This document shows, piece by piece, positions 24,355-31,765 of a DNA stretch of 64,000 nt. The stretch is taken from positions 248,001 through 312,000 of the forward strand of contig NZ_FZOF01000006.1 of assembly GCF_900188405.1 (NCBI RefSeq). Direction: 5' to 3'. The notes beneath the pieces are model-generated. The model had not been told where the DNA came from. It was given only the letters and a program-made list of their open reading frames with translations, and made no database searches. The number at the start of each line of letters is the position of its first letter. Positions within the stretch are counted from its first letter, which is position 1. A program made the position numbers and the translations under genes. The DNA is from Actinacidiphila glaucinigra. GTDB lineage: Bacteria; Actinomycetota; Actinomycetes; Streptomycetales; Streptomycetaceae.

Positions 24355-25050
24355 TTAGGCGTTCTGAAGGCGGCTGAGGTAGCGGCTACCGGTGCGACGG
24401 TCGCGCCCGAGGAGCTTCGCGAGCGCGGGGCCGGTGACGGCCTTGCCCTGCCCGATCAGGGTGTCGGCGGCCTGGCGGATCTCCTCGTCGGTCGCGGTAG
24501 GGCGGCCGGGACGGCGCTTCGCGCGGGCCTTGGCCACCTCGTCGACCGGCGGCTCGGTGCCGTCAAGAGTGGGCTGAATGGGCTCGTCGTCCTGGTCCTG
24601 GTGCTCGTCGACCTCGGGAGCCTGGTCCGCCGGCACCTCGACGACCGCGGCCTTCGGCTTCGCAGAGCGGATGACCATGTGCGCCACGTGACCGGCGACG
24701 ATCGCGGGGACGGAGGAGACGGCGGCGACCAGCTCCTTCGAGGTGGTCATGTATCCGGCCGCGATCCAGTGGGCGACGACCTGACCGGCGAGGGTCATCC
24801 CGAGGGCTCCGATCGCACCGACGATCGCCGTACCCCGGCCCTTCTCGCCCTTGCGCTTGCTCTCGGTGAACCAGACGGCGACGACTGCGTACACGCTCAT
24901 GCAGACCGGCATGCCGGCGGAGACGACCTCGCCCCATCCGGCGAGGCGGGCGAGCTGGTACTCGCCGGGGGCGCCCATGGCCAGGGCGACAGAGAGGACC
25001 ACGGCACCTACGACGTAGGCGTACCAGGGCAGGCGGGCGTGAGTGGGCAT
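24355..25050 (-). CDS. DUF2637-like membrane protein with C-terminal HTH
   Basis: ATG follows AAAGGCACAGCT. Residues 1-125 contain four hydrophobic helices (e.g. WYAYVVGAVVLSVALAMG, GTAIVGAIGALGMTLAGQVV), similar to the DUF2637 proteins of Streptomyces plasmids and integrative elements. After an acidic linker, residues about 180-231 form a helix-turn-helix (TATDEEIRQAA...VTGPALAKLLGRDRRTGSRYL). Membrane protein plus DNA-binding tail suggests tethering of DNA or a partner to the membrane. The role is inferred. Confidence 0.7.
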   Translation of the reverse strand: MPTHARLPWYAYVVGAVVLSVALAMGAPGEYQLARLAGWGEVVSAGMPVCMSVYAVVAVWFTESKRKGEKGRGTAIVGAIGALGMTLAGQVVAHWIAAGYMTTSKELVAAVSSVPAIVAGHVAHMVIRSAKPKAAVVEVPADQAPEVDEHQDQDDEPIQPTLDGTEPPVDEVAKARAKRRPGRPTATDEEIRQAADTLIGQGKAVTGPALAKLLGRDRRTGSRYLSRLQNA

Positions 25051-25096
25051 AGCTGTGCCTTTCAGGGGTGGGTGTGAGGGAAGTGCGAGGGGGCCG

Positions 25097-26056
25097 TCAG
25101 GCGCGCATGAGGGCGCGGATCTCGGCAGCGCGAGAGGTCACGTCGGGCATGGCCGGGGCGACCGGCGCGGGGGCGTGGTCGGTGATCTCGCCCGTGGTGC
25201 AGTCGATCTCGAAGGCGATCGAGCCCGTCCCGAGGGCGCACTCGGCGCAGATGCCGGTGTCCTGGCCAGCCGGGAGGAGGTTGCCGCAGCGGTCGGCGCA
25301 CTCGGCGTACGACTTCCAGGCGCGCTTGCGCTCGGGCCGCTTGCGGTCGAGGCGGTCAGCGATCAGCTTCGCGGCGCTGTAGACCTTGGACGGCAGGCCA
25401 GCGGTCACGGCGTCGGTGATCTCGGTGATGGTGGCCCCGCGGTCGAGCCAATCCACCACGGCCGGGACGAGGCGGCTCACGTGCCGGTCGGACAGCTTGA
25501 GGCGGGCGTCGAACGCAGCGAGGCGGCGCAGGATGCGGGCGGCCTCGGCAGCCTGCTTGTCGTCCTGCTTGTCGCTGGAGCCCTCCCCCTCCTCAGCCCC
25601 GAACGGCGCGGCCTCGTCCTGGACGGGCTCAGCCGGAGGGAAGGGAGGGTTCTTGTCCCCGTCCTTTGAAAGATCCTTTTCCCCGTAAGGGGACGTGCCC
25701 GTGTTCCGAGTGGCCGAAGTAGCGGTGACCGGACGGGTGGGAACCGGAGAAGAAGCCAGGTGAGGAGCCTCATACACGTCCACGGTCGAGACGATCTGGT
25801 TCGTCTCGCCGTCGCGGCCGGTCTTCGTCACCCAGTACCCGAGGTCGCGCAGCTCCTTGACGGCCTTCGCGACGGCGCCGCGACCCTGCGGGTAGTTGTC
25901 AGACAGGGTGCGAACGTTCTCCTTGACCCCGTTGGGCAGGGAGAGGACAAGGGCGAGGATGCCGCGCGCCGTGTGGGACATGCGCGGGTCCTGGATCGCG
26001 CGGTTCGCGATGATCACGAAGTCGCGCTCGTGCTTCGGGATACGATGAATCTGCAT
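25097..26056 (-). CDS. Winged-helix Rep-like DNA-binding protein
   Basis: Residues 1-95 form a winged helix (MSHTARGILALVLSLPNG, LSDNYPQGRGAVAKAVKELRDLG, then a beta wing), as in plasmid/phage replication-initiator-type proteins with an HTH. The middle is disordered and the C-terminal part has paired cysteines (CADRCGNLL, CAECALG) that may bind zinc. I take the ATG at 26056; an in-frame ATG at 26080 is possible, as neither has a strong ribosome site. Two 14-bp dyads lie just upstream, so it is probably autoregulated or binds there as iterons. It could also be a lysogeny regulator. Confidence 0.65.
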   Translation of the reverse strand: MQIHRIPKHERDFVIIANRAIQDPRMSHTARGILALVLSLPNGVKENVRTLSDNYPQGRGAVAKAVKELRDLGYWVTKTGRDGETNQIVSTVDVYEAPHLASSPVPTRPVTATSATRNTGTSPYGEKDLSKDGDKNPPFPPAEPVQDEAAPFGAEEGEGSSDKQDDKQAAEAARILRRLAAFDARLKLSDRHVSRLVPAVVDWLDRGATITEITDAVTAGLPSKVYSAAKLIADRLDRKRPERKRAWKSYAECADRCGNLLPAGQDTGICAECALGTGSIAFEIDCTTGEITDHAPAPVAPAMPDVTSRAAEIRALMRA

Positions 26057-26087
26057 GGGAGCTGCTGTCTCCTGTGCCATCCGGCCA

Positions 26088-26136
26088 GAGGTTGCACCCT
26101 CGTGTCCGGTACCAGGCCCTCGGAGGTTGCACCCTC
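26088..26136. promoter_or_regulatory. Doubled 14-bp dyad operator
   Basis: GAGGTTGCACCCTC occurs exactly at 26088-26101 and 26123-26136 (35 bp apart). Each copy is an imperfect palindrome GAGGNTGCANCCTC. They lie right upstream of the leftward Rep-like gene, so that protein or the rightward repressor-like protein is the likely ligand. Confidence 0.7.
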
Positions 26137-26162
26137 CGGGGGCCGCCCCTTTTTCAGGGGCC

Positions 26163-26182
26163 GTTGTAAGGTTGTACTTGCC
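26163..26182 (+). promoter_or_regulatory. Stoperator-like motif in the divergent region
   Basis: GTTGTAAGGTTGTACTTGCC is a weaker copy that keeps GTAAGGTTGT like the 32979 site. Confidence 0.4.
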
Positions 26183-26183
26183 A

Positions 26184-26198
26184 CGGCTTCGCCGTGTG
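26184..26198. repeat. Short hairpin in the divergent region
   Basis: CACGGC-TTC-GCCGTG is a perfect 6-bp stem with a 3-nt loop between the motif copies. Confidence 0.4.
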
Positions 26199-26235
26199 AT
26201 CACAGCTTGACATGGACCCCACGGCACCGTCAACC
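26195..26235 (+). promoter_or_regulatory. Rightward promoter overlapped by a stoperator-like motif
   Basis: TTGACA (26207-26212) is followed 18 bp later by CAACCT. The minus-strand motif CATGTCAAGCTGTGATCACA (26195-26214) contains the complement of the -35. A repressor bound there would block this promoter, which points at the repressor-like gene 70 bp downstream. Confidence 0.55.
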
Positions 26236-26304
26236 TTGATCCGTAAGCCTGATCCTCCGTCACTCCGAACGGCCGGGGGAATAGCCACACCACAAGGGGG
26301 ACGC

Positions 26305-26757
26305 ATGCCGCCGAGGAAGATCGTCAACGAGCAAGAGGTCATCCGCTGGTTCGAGGAGAATCGAACGTATACGTGGATGCAGGAGGAGTACCGCAGGAAG
26401 TACGGGATCGAGACAACGATCCCAATGTGGTCCGCCTTCCGTCGCCGTCGCGGCATCGACCGCCGGCACATGCGGGCCTCGGACCTGCTTCCCTGGCGCA
26501 TGAAGGACGAGCACCGGCACCTGTACCCGGCAATGATGCTTCGGGCGGAGGCGCGCGAACGCGCAGGTCGGGGGGTCACCGGGCGCGAGGAGACGCGCCT
26601 CGCCGCCTGGCGGACCATGCTCAAGGAGGAGAACCTCGTCGTCCACTACGACGCGGATACGGAGGAGGGTTTCTTCTACGTCCCGCGCGAGGAGGGCGAC
26701 ACGGACATCATTCGTGAGCCGCCCCAGGCGAAGCGAGGCAACAAGCCGCAGGACTGA
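26305..26757 (+). CDS. Candidate immunity repressor (L5 gp71-like)
   Basis: ATG follows AAGGGGGACGC and gives 150 residues; an upstream in-frame ATG lacks a ribosome site. The N-terminal half has an HTH-like region (VNEQEVIRWFEENRTYTWM, YRRKYGIETTIPMWSAFRRR). The C-terminal part (RLAAWRTMLKEENLVVHYD then GFFYVPREEGDTDIIRE) matches, from memory, the C-terminal layout of mycobacteriophage L5 repressor gp71 (WW-K-LR..LVLEFD, GFRYVPRD, DDLLIR). The gene stands alone between two motif-overlapped promoters, as a lysogeny repressor would. Homology needs a profile search to confirm. Confidence 0.6.
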   Translation: MPPRKIVNEQEVIRWFEENRTYTWMQEEYRRKYGIETTIPMWSAFRRRRGIDRRHMRASDLLPWRMKDEHRHLYPAMMLRAEARERAGRGVTGREETRLAAWRTMLKEENLVVHYDADTEEGFFYVPREEGDTDIIREPPQAKRGNKPQD

Positions 26758-26784
26758 CGTCTTACTACCCTTCGGTAGCGGTAT

Positions 26785-26813
26785 ACCCCCGTCTGATCCC
26801 GGACGGGGGTTTT
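26785..26813 (+). terminator. Terminator after the repressor-like gene
   Basis: ACCCCCGTC pairs perfectly with GACGGGGGT (9 bp) over an 8-nt loop and a TTTT run follows. It isolates the repressor-like gene from the early operon. Confidence 0.85.
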
Positions 26814-26913
26814 CTCGTCCTTGAGGAGTACGACGCCCGTAGGGCTGTTGACCTACCGTTTACCCAGGTACGAAGGGGTGCCCGCGGGTGCCTCTTCTCA
26901 CACTTAAACCGCT

Positions 26914-26954
26914 TTGGTCTAACGTTGACACGGGATGGACCGGGCGCGTAGAAC
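26914..26954 (+). promoter_or_regulatory. Early-operon promoter overlapped by a stoperator-like motif
   Basis: TTGACA (26925-26930) and TAGAAC (26949-26954) are 18 bp apart. The minus-strand motif CCGTGTCAACGTTAGACCAA (26914-26933) covers the -35. A shorter related copy (GCGGTTTAAGTGTGAGA on the minus strand) lies at about 26895-26911. This is the best candidate for the main lytic early promoter. Confidence 0.65.
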
Positions 26955-26996
26955 AGATGTGCAACACAGCACTACGCAAGGAGGGGGGCGCTGCTC

Positions 26997-27350
26997 ATGC
27001 GCGCCGAAAGCCGGGGAGTTCCATGTGCACCTTGGGTTCCATGCCAGGAACACCAGACCAGAGTGCCGGGCATCAGACCCTTGGACGAGATCAGGAACAG
27101 CCTCCCTGGTGGCATGAGGGTCGTGGGTGACCCTGCCGACTGGGACTGCGCCCTTCTGGTCCGCCTTGAACTCTCGCCCCGCCTCCTCCGTGAGGCGCTC
27201 GACCTGCTCCGCCAGGCCGGTTTGGAGCCGGTCAGCGAGGACGAGCACGAGGCGGAGATGCACGACAGCTGTACGGCCCGCCTGTGGCTGGTGCCGATCG
27301 ACCCCTCGGACCCCTTTGAGAGCCCCGCTTACCAGGAGATCGCTGCGTGA
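26997..27350 (+). CDS. Hypothetical early protein
   Basis: ATG sits 8 bp after AAGGAGGGGGG, an excellent ribosome site, and gives 117 residues. The first 40 residues have two Cys (CAPWVPCQEH) and may be unstructured. The rest (LVRLELSPRLLREALDLLRQAGLEPV...) is a compact alpha/beta stretch. No family is recognised. It is the first gene of the early operon and is coupled to the nuclease gene by GTGA. Confidence 0.65.
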   Translation: MRAESRGVPCAPWVPCQEHQTRVPGIRPLDEIRNSLPGGMRVVGDPADWDCALLVRLELSPRLLREALDLLRQAGLEPVSEDEHEAEMHDSCTARLWLVPIDPSDPFESPAYQEIAA

Positions 27351-28279
27351 AGTTCGTTGACCTGACGCCCGCCTCGACCGTCCCGCGTGACGGCTGGGAC
27401 CGTCCGCTCGTCATCCCGAAGCAGGGGGGCAAGCCGAAGGCCCTGACCCGTACGACGACGTTCATCGACTGCATCGAGGACAAGAGCGCCATCTCGGATT
27501 GGAAGGCGCGGATGACCCTGGTCGGGGCCATGAAGCGCCCGTCCATGCTCGACGTGGTGAAGCAGCTCGACCCCGAGAACCCGGACGACAAGCGCAAGCT
27601 GAACGCCCTTGCCGAACAGGCTCAGGACATCTCCGGCGCCAACGTGAAGCGGGAGAAGGGGACTCATCTCCACACGCTGTCGGAGTACGTCGACCGCGGG
27701 GAGGCCCTGCCCGCCGGCACCCCCGTGAACGACCTGCGGGACATGACCGCGTACATGGGTGCGACGGTCGAGTTCACCGTGAAGGGCGTGGAGAAGTTCG
27801 TCGTCGTGCCCGAGCTGGGCACGGGCGGAACGTTCGACCGCACCCTCGAATACGCCGGGCCCGGCCCGGACGGAGAGCGCGTCGAGGGCCTGTTCATCGG
27901 CGACCTGAAGACGGGCTCCGTGCAGTACGGGGCCCTGAAGATGGCGGCTCAGCTCGCCGTCTACAGCCGGGGCGAGTTCTACGACTACACCCGCTTCCCC
28001 GTCGACCCGGCGGACCGGAAGGCGTTCGCCGCCTGGAAGAAACGGGAGGTGCCGGCGGACGAGGCCGCGACCGCGTACCGCCCCATGCCCGAGGTCTCCC
28101 AGAAGTGGGGGATCATCATCAACCTGCCTTCGGGCTCGGGTGAGTGCACCCTTCATTGGGTGGACCTTGAGATCGGCTGGGCTGCCGCCAAGCTCGCGAA
28201 GGAGATCCGCGCCATGCGGAGCGTGAAGAACGCGATGCTCCCGTGGGTGACGGGCCTCACAGATTCCAAGGTCGCTTAA
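27347..28279 (+). CDS. RecB-like PD-(D/E)xK exonuclease
   Basis: This is a 310-residue protein of the RecB/Cas4-like nuclease superfamily. Residues about 105-110 supply a His (GTHLHTLSEY), then GGTFDRTL (catalytic Asp, about 164), FIGDLKTG (the D-x-K pair, about 182-189) and MAAQLAVYS, the closing QxxxY motif. It most likely resects DNA for phage recombination or replication. GTG is coupled to the upstream stop. Confidence 0.82.
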   Translation: MKFVDLTPASTVPRDGWDRPLVIPKQGGKPKALTRTTTFIDCIEDKSAISDWKARMTLVGAMKRPSMLDVVKQLDPENPDDKRKLNALAEQAQDISGANVKREKGTHLHTLSEYVDRGEALPAGTPVNDLRDMTAYMGATVEFTVKGVEKFVVVPELGTGGTFDRTLEYAGPGPDGERVEGLFIGDLKTGSVQYGALKMAAQLAVYSRGEFYDYTRFPVDPADRKAFAAWKKREVPADEAATAYRPMPEVSQKWGIIINLPSGSGECTLHWVDLEIGWAAAKLAKEIRAMRSVKNAMLPWVTGLTDSKVA

Positions 28280-28290
28280 GTCCAGCCCGC

Positions 28291-28310
28291 GTGTTAAGTT
28301 TAGACCACAG
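28291..28310 (+). promoter_or_regulatory. Stoperator-like motif after the nuclease gene
   Basis: GTGTTAAGTTTAGACCACAG is the plus-oriented copy closest in sequence to the early-promoter site. It lies 19 bp before the next start codon. Confidence 0.65.
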
Positions 28311-28328
28311 AGAGAACGAGGGAGTGAA

Positions 28329-28832
28329 GTGAAGGCAGACCAGGCAGAGCTTGTCTCGTCCTACGCGGACGGGACGATCGGCGTCACGATCAAGTACGGC
28401 AAGTCGTACGAGGACACCTGGGCGGTGTTCCGTGGCACCGTGGCGCAGGTCCGTGCCCTCATCATCGACTACTTCGGGTTCGAGAGTAAAGGTGTGACCG
28501 GCCTGTCCCTGAGCGATCTCGTCGTCAACGCGACGAACCTCGCGCACGGGAAGGGCAACATCGCCGCGATCCTCGACGCCCGGATCATCCCGAGCGACGC
28601 TCCCCCGTCCGCCCCTGAGTCCGCCCCGGCGGATGACCCGTGGGCGGCTGCCTCGGCCTCGCAGCCGGAGCAGAAGACCGAGAACGGGTCTGCCTGGATT
28701 CTCGGTGAGATCGAGAAGCAGAGCACCCTCGACGACCTGAAGAAGCTGTGGGCGGCGAATCAGGCGATGTTCGCCGACGCCGCCGTGATGGCTGCCTACA
28801 AGGCCCGTGGTCGGGCCCTGAAGTCCGCATGA
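28329..28832 (+). CDS. Hypothetical early protein, possible ssDNA-binding partner
   Basis: GTG follows GAGGGAGTGAA. The 167-residue protein has an N-terminal beta-rich part (GTIGVTIKYGKSYEDTWAVFRG), a Pro/Ala-rich acidic linker (about 95-120) and a helical tail (LDDLKKLWAANQAMF). The neighbours (nuclease, replication genes) suggest a DNA-metabolism role, but nothing in the sequence proves it. Similar genes are common in streptophages. Confidence 0.6.
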   Translation: MKADQAELVSSYADGTIGVTIKYGKSYEDTWAVFRGTVAQVRALIIDYFGFESKGVTGLSLSDLVVNATNLAHGKGNIAAILDARIIPSDAPPSAPESAPADDPWAAASASQPEQKTENGSAWILGEIEKQSTLDDLKKLWAANQAMFADAAVMAAYKARGRALKSA

Positions 28833-28969
28833 GACAGGCAGCCCCCCTCGCAGTCCTCGTCGCGCTCCTGGCCCTCACCGTGCTGGGTTCCGTGACCACA
28901 CCACGGCTCGCAGAGCCGACCCCCCATTTCCGTACAGAAGGAGAACCGAGTGCCCCTGAACTTCGCTGA
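28829..28969 (+). CDS. Very small membrane or secreted protein
   Basis: A 46-codon frame starts at an ATG overlapping the previous stop (ATGA). It has a basic start, one hydrophobic segment (PLAVLVALLALTVLGSV) and a short polar tail. It overlaps the next start by 20 bp. Translational coupling supports it, but its size makes it uncertain. Confidence 0.5.
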   Translation: MRQAAPLAVLVALLALTVLGSVTTPRLAEPTPHFRTEGEPSAPELR

Positions 28970-29387
28970 GATCCCGACCGCTGGTGGCGGCTGGCTCAAG
29001 CCCAACGAGCTGAAGGACGCCCTCGCCATCATGGTCGAGGTCAAGAGCTACGAGCCCCAGCGGCCCACCCCGAACGGCCCGAAGGACAGCGCGCTGTGCG
29101 ACGTGACCGTGTTCAAGGACAAGGCCGCGCTCGACGCTCTGTCCCCGGAGATCAACCAGGGGATGCGCATCGAACAGACCATCCTCGCCCGTGACCTGTC
29201 CGGGCTGGTGGGCAGCGCGACCATCGTGCAGATCACCCAGATTCCGCCGAAGCGCCCCGGCGCGCACCCGGCCTGGGTCTGGCGTCCGGTCTCTGACGCC
29301 ATGGTTCGCCAGGCGGTCATGAACTACGCCGAGCAGCGCGAAGCCGCGGTGAACGCGGCCGTCGCCGAGGCGCCTGACTTCGACTGA
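28950..29387 (+). CDS. Hypothetical early protein
   Basis: GTG follows AGAAGGAGAACCGA. The 145-residue protein (MPLNFAEIPTAGGGWLKP..., CDVTVFKDKAALD, VWRPVSDAMVRQAV) has an OB-like run of short strands and may bind nucleic acid, but I do not recognise a named family. It sits between the small membrane protein and thymidine kinase genes with a one-base overlap downstream. Confidence 0.62.
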   Translation: MPLNFAEIPTAGGGWLKPNELKDALAIMVEVKSYEPQRPTPNGPKDSALCDVTVFKDKAALDALSPEINQGMRIEQTILARDLSGLVGSATIVQITQIPPKRPGAHPAWVWRPVSDAMVRQAVMNYAEQREAAVNAAVAEAPDFD

Positions 29388-29947
29388 TGCTTCGGTTCTT
29401 CGCGGGGCCGATGGGCGCCGGCAAGTCAACGCTCGCGCTTCAGATGGCCTTCAACTACCGCCAGGCGGGACGCGAGGGGCTGCTGTTGACCGGGCCGAGT
29501 CGGGATGGCCGCATGTCGTCCCGGCTCGGCGTGGCCGAGGAAGCCTTCCAGATCACGGAGTCATCCGATCTGGTCGGCCTCCTCTCCGGCTCCGGCTCCT
29601 TCGCTGTCGTGGACGAGGCCCAGTTCCTCACCCCGCGACAGGTCGAGCAGCTCGCGGCAGTGGTGGACCGGGAAGGAATGGCGGTCGATGCCTTCGGCCT
29701 CCTGACCGACTTCCGGTCCCACCTCTTCCCCGGCTCTGGCCGCCTGGTCGAGCTGGCCGACGCAGTGATCCGCCTACAGGCGGATGTCTTCTGCTGGTGT
29801 CAGCGGCCGGGCCTGATCAACGCCCGCATCGAAGGAGGCCGGGTCGCCCGCTCTGGAGCGCAAGTCCAGGTCGGCGATGTCGGCTCGACGTACCGCGTCC
29901 TGTGCCGACTGCACTGGGCGCAAGGAATCGCAGAGAAAGGACAGTAG
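29387..29947 (+). CDS. tdk: Thymidine kinase
   Basis: This 186-residue type II thymidine kinase phosphorylates thymidine (deoxyuridine) for phage DNA synthesis. The P-loop is GPMGAGKST (residues 7-15), the Walker B/catalytic region is AVVDEAQF (about 81-88) and the lasso/substrate region is GLLTDFRSHLFPGS. The zinc-site cysteines appear reduced: CWC near 130 and a single Cys in RVLCRLHW. It belongs with the ribonucleotide reductase as a nucleotide-supply pair. Confidence 0.88.
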   Translation: MLRFFAGPMGAGKSTLALQMAFNYRQAGREGLLLTGPSRDGRMSSRLGVAEEAFQITESSDLVGLLSGSGSFAVVDEAQFLTPRQVEQLAAVVDREGMAVDAFGLLTDFRSHLFPGSGRLVELADAVIRLQADVFCWCQRPGLINARIEGGRVARSGAQVQVGDVGSTYRVLCRLHWAQGIAEKGQ

Positions 29948-30811
29948 GTGCTCACTCCCGCACGGTCGCTCGCGCTGCATGCCGAGTCCGGCAAGGAGCT
30001 GCCGAGGGTCGAGGCGTTCGACGCCCTGTACGGCATGGGATGCCGCCCGCGTCACGGCGAGGTCATCATGATTGCCGGTCGCAGTGGCACCCAGAAGTCG
30101 GGCTTCGCTCTGTTCTGGACGGCGATGATGGCCCTCCCGACGCTGTACTTCTCGGCGGACATGTCGGCCTTCACCGCGTCCTCGCGCCTGGCGTCGATGA
30201 TGACGGGCGACACGACGGAGATGGTCGAGGCCGGGATGGGTGCCGGCGGACGACACCGGCAGGAGTACCTCAACTCTCTCTCGGGCCTGCCGTTCACCTT
30301 CTCGTTCGGATCGCCGATCACCTGGAAGGCGGTCGACGAGGAACTCGAAGCCTGGGTCGAGCTGTGGGACGACTACCCGGCCGTCATGGTGTTCGACAAC
30401 CTGATGGATTTCGACGGGGCCGAGTCGGACTACACCGAGCAGATGGCCGTCATGTCTGGCCTGACTGAGCTTGCCCGCTCGACCGGCGCGACCGTGATCG
30501 TCCTGCATCACGCCTCCGACAAGTCGTGGGAGGCCAAGTCGGACCCGTGGGCCCCGCCGTCCCGTGACCAGGTGAAGGGCGGCCTCTCGGAGAAGCCCGA
30601 GCTGTCCCTCTCCGTGGCGCTGGACCCGACCTCGCACGAGTACCGGGTCGCGGTGATCAAACAGCGCATGGGCCCCTGCGATCCCACGGCCCGCCGGTAT
30701 GCGTCGATGCGCTGCCATCCCGAGGTGACGCGCTTCTCGAAGCTCGAACGGGTCGTCCCGATCGCCTCGCCGTCTCAGCCCTGGTCGCCTACGGCCGTCA
30801 TCAATTCTTAA
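29948..30811 (+). CDS. RecA/DnaB-type ATPase (replicative helicase-like)
   Basis: GTG begins directly after the tdk stop. The 287-residue ATPase has Walker A GRSGTQKSGF (about 44-53), a hydrophobic strand with acidic end MVFDN (about 146-150) and VIVLHHASD, as in single-domain DnaB/RecA-like phage proteins. It is shorter than full DnaB because the N-terminal primase-binding domain is missing. It likely drives unwinding with the split primase nearby. Confidence 0.78.
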   Translation: MLTPARSLALHAESGKELPRVEAFDALYGMGCRPRHGEVIMIAGRSGTQKSGFALFWTAMMALPTLYFSADMSAFTASSRLASMMTGDTTEMVEAGMGAGGRHRQEYLNSLSGLPFTFSFGSPITWKAVDEELEAWVELWDDYPAVMVFDNLMDFDGAESDYTEQMAVMSGLTELARSTGATVIVLHHASDKSWEAKSDPWAPPSRDQVKGGLSEKPELSLSVALDPTSHEYRVAVIKQRMGPCDPTARRYASMRCHPEVTRFSKLERVVPIASPSQPWSPTAVINS

Positions 30812-30818
30812 GGGAGGG

Positions 30819-30838
30819 GTGTAAACCTTTGAGCGAGA
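30819..30838 (+). promoter_or_regulatory. Stoperator-like motif over a start codon
   Basis: GTGTAAACCTTTGAGCGAGA contains the TTG start of the next gene. A bound repressor would sit on the translation start region of the DNA. Confidence 0.55.
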
Positions 30839-31203
30839 TCACTACCCGGAACCGGGCCAACAAGCGCAAGGGCGCGGCCTGGGAGACCGAACTTCTCGCG
30901 GGCCTGCGGTCCGTGGGCGAGGACGCCGAGCGGCTCCGCCTGACCGGCGCAGAGGACGAGGGCGACCTCGTGATCCGGGAGACCGGCGGCACGTACCTCG
31001 TGATCGAGGCGAAGAACGCCGCGCTCACGCCGGGCCCGTTCCTCGACGAGGCCGAGGTCGAGCGCCTGAACTTCGCGAGGCACAGGGACCTCGACCCGTT
31101 CGACGTGGACTCGATCGTCATCGTGAAGCGCCGGGGGAAGAACTGGCGGAAGGCGTTCGTCCTGACCACGGTCGAGAACTTCTTTGGCCTGGGGGACGAG
31201 TGA
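30829..31203 (+). CDS. Holliday-junction resolvase-like nuclease
   Basis: TTG follows GGGAGGGG at 11-bp spacing. The 124-residue protein fits the Hjc/PD-(D/E)xK resolvase fold: KRKGAAWETELL with the first acidic residue (Glu 19), EDEGDLVI (Asp, about 45) and YLVIEAKN (E-x-K, about 59-62). It would resolve recombination or replication junctions before packaging. Confidence 0.78.
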   Translation: MSEITTRNRANKRKGAAWETELLAGLRSVGEDAERLRLTGAEDEGDLVIRETGGTYLVIEAKNAALTPGPFLDEAEVERLNFARHRDLDPFDVDSIVIVKRRGKNWRKAFVLTTVENFFGLGDE

Positions 31204-31352
31204 GCGCCCTCACCTTCGAGGAGGCCGCCGAGTACGAGCGCCTGGTCGAGGAGCTGGGCCGGTTCGACCCGGAGACGGCTCCCGCCGCAGGACTCGAATC
31301 CCTCGGTTACGACGACGACAAGGGCTGGTTCGTCGGAAGGCGGGCCGCGTGA
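31200..31352 (+). CDS. Small acidic hypothetical protein
   Basis: A 50-residue frame starts at GTG overlapping the resolvase stop and ends overlapping the primase GTG (both GTGA). The product (MSALTFEEAAEYERLVEELG...) is acidic and helical. Double coupling in a tight operon is the main support. Function unknown. Confidence 0.6.
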   Translation: MSALTFEEAAEYERLVEELGRFDPETAPAAGLESLGYDDDKGWFVGRRAA

Positions 31353-31765
31353 GGTTCGGCCGAGTCGACAACGACCAGGAGGGCGAAGGCGAAAAGCCGA
31401 CGCTCGAATCCGTCCTCGAATACTACGGGGTTGATTACAACTCCATGCGGGCGACTGGAATGGTCGCCTGCCCGTTCCACGACGACAACACCCCGTCGTT
31501 CTCGTGGAACACCGACAAACAGCTTTGGAAGTGCCATTCCTGCGGGAAGGGCGGTGACTCGTTCACCCTGATCATGGAAAAGGAGGGCACCGATTTTGTC
31601 GGAGCACGAGCCTTTGCGGCCTCTCTCTCCCTCGCAACGCGAGATGCTGGAGGAGGCGACGAGCGCCTATCAGGCAGCTCTTACGCCGGGCGCCGCAAAG
31701 TATCTGCTCGGCCGGGGAATCGGCCGCGAGGAGGCGGCTACACACCGGCTTGGCGTCGTCGGTGA
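31349..31765 (+). CDS. DNA primase, CHC2 zinc-finger part
   Basis: This 138-residue protein carries the DnaG-type zinc finger (GMVACPFHDDNTPSF, then WKCHSCGKGGD: C-H-C-C) at residues about 35-65. It recognises template start sites for primer synthesis. The frame continues 170 bp into the next gene and ends with a Gly/Arg-rich tail (GGGYTPAWRRR). The Toprim part is a separate gene in another frame. Confidence 0.85.
   Translation: MRFGRVDNDQEGEGEKPTLESVLEYYGVDYNSMRATGMVACPFHDDNTPSFSWNTDKQLWKCHSCGKGGDSFTLIMEKEGTDFVGARAFAASLSLATRDAGGGDERLSGSSYAGRRKVSARPGNRPRGGGYTPAWRRR

Noticed and set aside
26935..27117. 60-codon frame starting at the early promoter
   Set aside because: It begins at the -10 region of the proposed promoter and is out of frame with the better-supported gene at 26997.
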